Shown one piece after another: positions 6,850 through 9,409 of a stretch of DNA of 9,409 bases (the stretch's first letter is position 1; the number at the start of each line of letters is the position of its first letter). Location of the stretch: assembly GCA_902805485.1 (NCBI GenBank), contig CADCTM010000611.1, forward strand, positions 1-9,409, read 5' to 3'. The DNA is from an uncultured Coleofasciculus sp. Its GTDB lineage: Bacteria > Cyanobacteriota > Cyanobacteriia > Cyanobacteriales > Coleofasciculaceae. The position numbers and the translations under genes were made by a program. The notes under the pieces are model-generated. The model was not told where the DNA came from. It saw nothing but the letters and a program-made list of their open reading frames with translations, and made no database searches.

Positions 6850-7007
6850 AATAATAGTCCTAGGTAATGATAGGCGGTTTGCCGACTAAGTAAGTGTAAT
6901 TTCTATAGTTTTGTCAAATTTTACCGAGAAGTTGAGCGATCGCAAGCTTTAGTTAATGCCTCATGGCGAGGTATAAGAACGCTGGTTCAAAAGCGATCGC
7001 TTTCTTA
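6850..7007 (-). promoter_or_regulatory. Spacer upstream of the 611-aa gene with candidate -35 and two HIP1 sites
   Basis: This 158-base gap precedes the 611-aa gene. A perfect TTGACA reads on the minus strand at 6917-6912, but no convincing -10 box lies 16-18 bases on, so the promoter call is weak. AGGA at 6861-6858 serves the 611-aa start. Two HIP1 octamers are 57 bases apart, at 6936-6943 and 6993-7000. The second is the core of a 14-base palindrome (6990-7003) just past the stop of the 142-aa gene. No small gene or RNA gene is seen. Confidence 0.35.
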
Positions 7008-7436
7008 TCAAGTGTCCTCACTCTGCGGAGAAAGTACTGAATTACTATCCTTGCGTCGGGGTGATGTGGGCGGTAGTTGGGTAAGGGTGCTAGTTAAAAC
7101 GCTAAATAGTTGTTGCAAGTTTTCCAGATTATGCTGAATCATCTGTGGCCCGTCTTGAACCTGCGCCCTGTGAAATTGCTGCAATTCTGTGTATGGGCCA
7201 TTGCCAATAAACTGAGTGCCAACTTCGTTGTTGATGTCACCATCGACGATATTCATCCGAGTCCGCATCCGGGACTCAGGAGCTGGCGCTTCTGCCTCTA
7301 TTGAGGTTGTCGAGTCTGAAGCTGAGGACACCCAAGTCGTAATTTCCAACTCAACGGCTTCACCCAATGCCAGGGTAAGGGCATCAATGATCTTTCCGGC
7401 TTTGAGTTGTGCTTTGAAGTCGTCGCTGGTCGTCAT
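7008..7436 (-). CDS. 142-aa protein of unknown function, stand-alone paralogue of the 611-aa N-terminal domain
   Basis: This small soluble protein has no signal peptide or membrane segment. It aligns along its first ~115 residues with the start of the 611-aa protein: SDDFK (4-8), QLKAGKI (10-16), LEITTWV (30-36), a variable Pro/Ala/Glu linker (40-55), then MRTRMN-x-x-D65-G-D-I68, QFIGNGPY (75-82), E84, F88-H89-R and V93. A helix with regular Leu/Phe spacing follows (104-114). The last ~25 residues are rich in Ser and Pro and look disordered. The start agrees with the paralogue, since both begin M-x-x-S-D-D-F-K; no Shine-Dalgarno precedes it. It lies 115 bases downstream of maf and 158 bases upstream of the 611-aa gene, so it may have its own promoter. 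The strong conservation between the two copies suggests a binding domain rather than filler. No enzyme motif is visible and the function is unknown; I recall similar cyanobacterial proteins only as conserved hypotheticals. Confidence 0.85.
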   Translation of the reverse strand: MTTSDDFKAQLKAGKIIDALTLALGEAVELEITTWVSSASDSTTSIEAEAPAPESRMRTRMNIVDGDINNEVGTQFIGNGPYTELQQFHRAQVQDGPQMIQHNLENLQQLFSVLTSTLTQLPPTSPRRKDSNSVLSPQSEDT

Positions 7437-7551
7437 AAGGTTACGATTGGCTCATAGCGTTGCAGTTAGCTTGCATATTAGCCCAGAAGTGCCTTAAATA
7501 GACCAAACCTTTCGGCAACATTGAGAATTTTTACGAGTTATTAGTCTGATA

Positions 7552-8145
7552 TTAGTGCCAAAAGTCTGTTGCCCCGTAGCCCAGTTGAGCGAGCATCTGC
7601 CGCAAAAGCGGTAAGCTAAGACCGATAACGTTGGTGTGACAGCCTTCGAGTTTTTCAACGAAAAGTGAGCCACGACCTTCTAGGGCGAAGCAACCCGCGC
7701 ATTTCAGGGGTTCACCTGTAGAGACGTAGGCAATAATTTCGCGATCGCTTACCTCGGCAAAGTACACTTTTGTAATGCCGCAGCGTACTAAGGTTTTCTC
7801 CTGAGCTAAGTCAATCAAGGCATGACCGGTGTAAAGGTTGCCAGTGGTTCCGCGCATTTTTTGCCAACGTGCGATCGCTTCTTCTGCATCCCTGGGCTTC
7901 CCGTGAATCTCACCCCCGACGCTCAAAACCGAATCACAGCCTAATACTAATGCCGAGCTAAATTGACCTGCAACCGCCTGCGCTTTGTGCAATGCCAGAG
8001 TTTGGACTAACTCCACAGGTTCACTCAGTTGAATTTGAGACTCATCAAAATCGCTAATGCAAATCATTGGTTCAATACCAGCATTTTGCAACAAACGTTT
8101 ACGAGCTGGTGAAGCAGAAGCTAAAACAAAGGTTGGAACACTCAT
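7552..8145 (-). CDS. maf: Maf family nucleoside triphosphate pyrophosphatase
   Basis: Maf proteins are cytoplasmic enzymes that hydrolyse non-canonical or specific NTPs to NMP and pyrophosphate; in bacteria they are linked to house-cleaning and to septum formation. The 197-residue length is normal. The first strand and phosphate-binding loop are [12 protein letters not shown] (8-19), SDFDE lies at 31-35, and the catalytic aspartate is D71 in LGCDSV. GKPRD (82-86), YTGHALI (105-111), ISDREI-like VSDREI (132-137), TGEPLKCAG (143-151) and GLSLPLL (175-181) complete the family pattern. The HGKP lead, the CAG (149-151) in place of the KAGAYGIQG signature and the LEG (166-168) look closer to YceF (m7GTP-preferring) than to YhdE (dTTP/UTP-preferring). 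This is a by-eye inference. The gene is divergent from the sensor gene and is followed by the unknown cluster. The role in that context is unknown. Confidence 0.95.
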   Translation of the reverse strand: MSVPTFVLASASPARKRLLQNAGIEPMICISDFDESQIQLSEPVELVQTLALHKAQAVAGQFSSALVLGCDSVLSVGGEIHGKPRDAEEAIARWQKMRGTTGNLYTGHALIDLAQEKTLVRCGITKVYFAEVSDREIIAYVSTGEPLKCAGCFALEGRGSLFVEKLEGCHTNVIGLSLPLLRQMLAQLGYGATDFWH

Positions 8146-8192
8146 AAACAGAAAGATTAAGGACGATTTGTGTCAGAGATAGGCGTTCACAT

Positions 8193-8204
8193 TGATAATT
8201 ATCA
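8193..8204. promoter_or_regulatory. 12-bp perfect palindrome TGATAATTATCA in the divergent spacer
   Basis: The site reads the same on both strands and lies 48 bases upstream of the maf start and 90 bases upstream of the sensor start. Its halves resemble Fur half-sites (GATAAT), but it lacks the centre bases of a full 7-1-7 Fur box. It is a plausible binding site for a dimeric regulator. No convincing -35/-10 pair was found for either gene in this 148-base spacer, which holds nothing else I can identify. Confidence 0.3.
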
Positions 8205-8293
8205 CAAATTAATCTTGAGAAAACGCTTAAATTAAAACAACAGAACTCGTTGACACTACGGGCTAAAAATCTGAGTGCCGCAACTTGACAATT

Positions 8294-9409
8294 ATGCCAA
8301 TTCTGGGTTTCAAAAGCTTGAAAAATGTTCCCCTACGTCTTGTCTTGGTAGTACCGTTTATCCTGCAAATCTCTATGGCGGTGGGACTAGTAGGATATCT
8401 TTCCTTCAGAAATGGTCAACAGGCAGTCAACGCTCTTGCTCGTCAGTTACTCGGTAAAGTTAGCGGACTCGTTGAGCAGCACCTTAATGTCTACTTAGCC
8501 ACTCCTCAGCACATTAATCAACTTAACTTGGATGCGATTGAGTTAGGGCTACTAAACCCACAAGATTTTCAAAGTACCGGACATTATTTTTGGAAACAAA
8601 TGCGGGTCTTTGATGTTGGCTACATTTCTTATGGAAGCACAAAAGGTGAATTTATTGGAGTTGAACGCCTTAATGACGGACGTTTACTCATCAATGAAGT
8701 TTCAGAGAAGTCTCAACTTGGTAAACTCTTTGTCTACGCAACAGATGAACAGGGAAATCGCACTAATCAGATAACAGTAAAAAACTGGGAACCTCGTAGT
8801 GAGGCTTGGTATACAGAGCCAGTGAAGGTTGGTAAACCAATGTGGAGTCCAATTTACCAATGGGAAGATAAACCGGAAATTTTATCTATTTCTTCTAGCT
8901 ATCCTATCGCTGACAAGAATAAAAAGATTGTTGGAGTTTTGAGTATTGATCATCTGCTTTCCCAGATTAGTGATTTCCTAAACAACTTAAAAGTTAGCAG
9001 TTCTGGAAAGATTTTTATCTTAGAGCGCAACGGATTGCTGGTAGCAAGTTCCTCTATTGAAAAGCCTTTTACAGTAGCGGAGGGCAAAGCGCAACGTGTT
9101 AATGCCTTAAATAGTAGGGATTTTTTGATTCAATCTACAGCTCAATATTTGCAACAAAAGTTTGGTAACTTAGGAGCTATTAAGGATCGCCAAGAATTGG
9201 ATTTTCGCCTTAGAAGTAAGCGTCAATTTATCCAGATTACGCCTTGGCGTGACAAATTTGGTTTGGACTGGTTAGTGATTATCGTCGTGCCAGAATCCGA
9301 CTTTATGGCACAAATTAACGCGAATACTCAAACCACGATTTTGCTGTGTTTTGGAGCATTATTGCTGGCGACAAGTTTGGGAATTTATACCTCACGTTGG
9401 ATCGCTATA
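8294..9409 (+). CDS. Transmembrane sensor with extracytoplasmic dCache-like domain, 3' partial
   Basis: The first 372 codons are open to the right edge without a stop. A short cytoplasmic start is followed by membrane helix 1 (about 16-38), a large extracytoplasmic domain (about 45-335) and membrane helix 2 (about 346-367), then TSRWIA, the usual lead into a HAMP domain. dCache hallmarks are EPRSEAWYTEP (166-176, compare the family's DPR-x-R-x-WY), SSYPI (201-205), GVLSID (214-219), GKIFILERNGLLVASS (238-253) and WLVIIVVPESDF (326-337). Such proteins sense small molecules outside the membrane and signal through HAMP to a histidine kinase, cyclase or methyl-accepting domain. Which output this one has cannot be seen. 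The ATG follows in-frame stop TAA at 8264-8266, and a TTG at 8285 is the only upstream alternative; neither has a clear ribosome binding site. It is divergent from maf. Confidence 0.9.
   Translation, partial: MPILGFKSLKNVPLRLVLVVPFILQISMAVGLVGYLSFRNGQQAVNALARQLLGKVSGLVEQHLNVYLATPQHINQLNLDAIELGLLNPQDFQSTGHYFWKQMRVFDVGYISYGSTKGEFIGVERLNDGRLLINEVSEKSQLGKLFVYATDEQGNRTNQITVKNWEPRSEAWYTEPVKVGKPMWSPIYQWEDKPEILSISSSYPIADKNKKIVGVLSIDHLLSQISDFLNNLKVSSSGKIFILERNGLLVASSSIEKPFTVAEGKAQRVNALNSRDFLIQSTAQYLQQKFGNLGAIKDRQELDFRLRSKRQFIQITPWRDKFGLDWLVIIVVPESDFMAQINANTQTTILLCFGALLLATSLGIYTSRWIAI

Noticed and set aside
6965..6990. tRNA-like fragment (GGTTCAA and short stems) in the spacer upstream of the 611-aa gene
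   Set aside because: No acceptor stem, D-arm or anticodon arm can be formed around it.
6990..7003. AAAGCGATCGCTTT as terminator of the 142-aa gene
   Set aside because: It is a HIP1-centred perfect palindrome with no loop; folding would leave only about five pairs. It is better explained as a HIP1 site.
8250..8290. Two TTGACA strings (8250-8255 and 8285-8290) as -35 boxes for the sensor gene
   Set aside because: The first has no -10 box at 16-18 bases. The second abuts the start codon and would place the promoter inside the gene.

Overview
The window looks like chromosomal DNA from a cyanobacterium, probably a filamentous or large-genome type. It carries seven copies of the HIP1 octamer GCGATCGC, which is typical of cyanobacteria. 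Its Maf protein, its Cache-type sensor and several proteins of unknown function have a cyanobacterial character. The species cannot be named from the sequence alone.

Plus-strand left part (2-3301): the 3' part of an AI-2E/PerM-family membrane permease runs in from the left edge. It is followed by a complete MscS-type mechanosensitive channel with an export signal and a periplasmic N-terminal part, and then by a small 84-residue protein of unknown function. A perfect 9-bp inverted repeat lies upstream of the small gene. The small gene ends 7 bases from a convergent gene.

Minus-strand middle part (3309-7436): four consecutive genes of unknown function, read right to left. They encode a 142-aa protein, a 611-aa protein, a ~290-aa protein and a 244-aa protein with two membrane segments. 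The 142-aa protein and the first ~112 residues of the 611-aa protein are clear paralogues. The other two proteins carry what looks like a diverged form of the same module: a DGDI-like turn, then a proline, an acidic residue, a histidine and a hydrophobic stretch. The 611-aa protein adds a long, very acidic, probably disordered tail with a tryptophan motif repeated about every 30 residues. The 611-aa and ~290-aa genes are 18 bases apart and in the same frame. A 20-bp RNA hairpin with three G-U pairs precedes the 244-aa gene. This cluster is the best candidate in the window for an undescribed system, perhaps a membrane-anchored scaffold or adaptor complex. That role is inference only.

Right part: maf (nucleotide pyrophosphatase, minus strand, 7552-8145) is followed, across a 148-bp divergent spacer with a 12-bp perfect palindrome, by the first 372 codons of a plus-strand transmembrane sensor with an extracytoplasmic dCache-like domain. 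Its cytoplasmic output domain lies beyond the right edge.

No rRNA, tRNA, insertion sequence or CRISPR array was seen. No gene-free stretch exceeds 160 bases.
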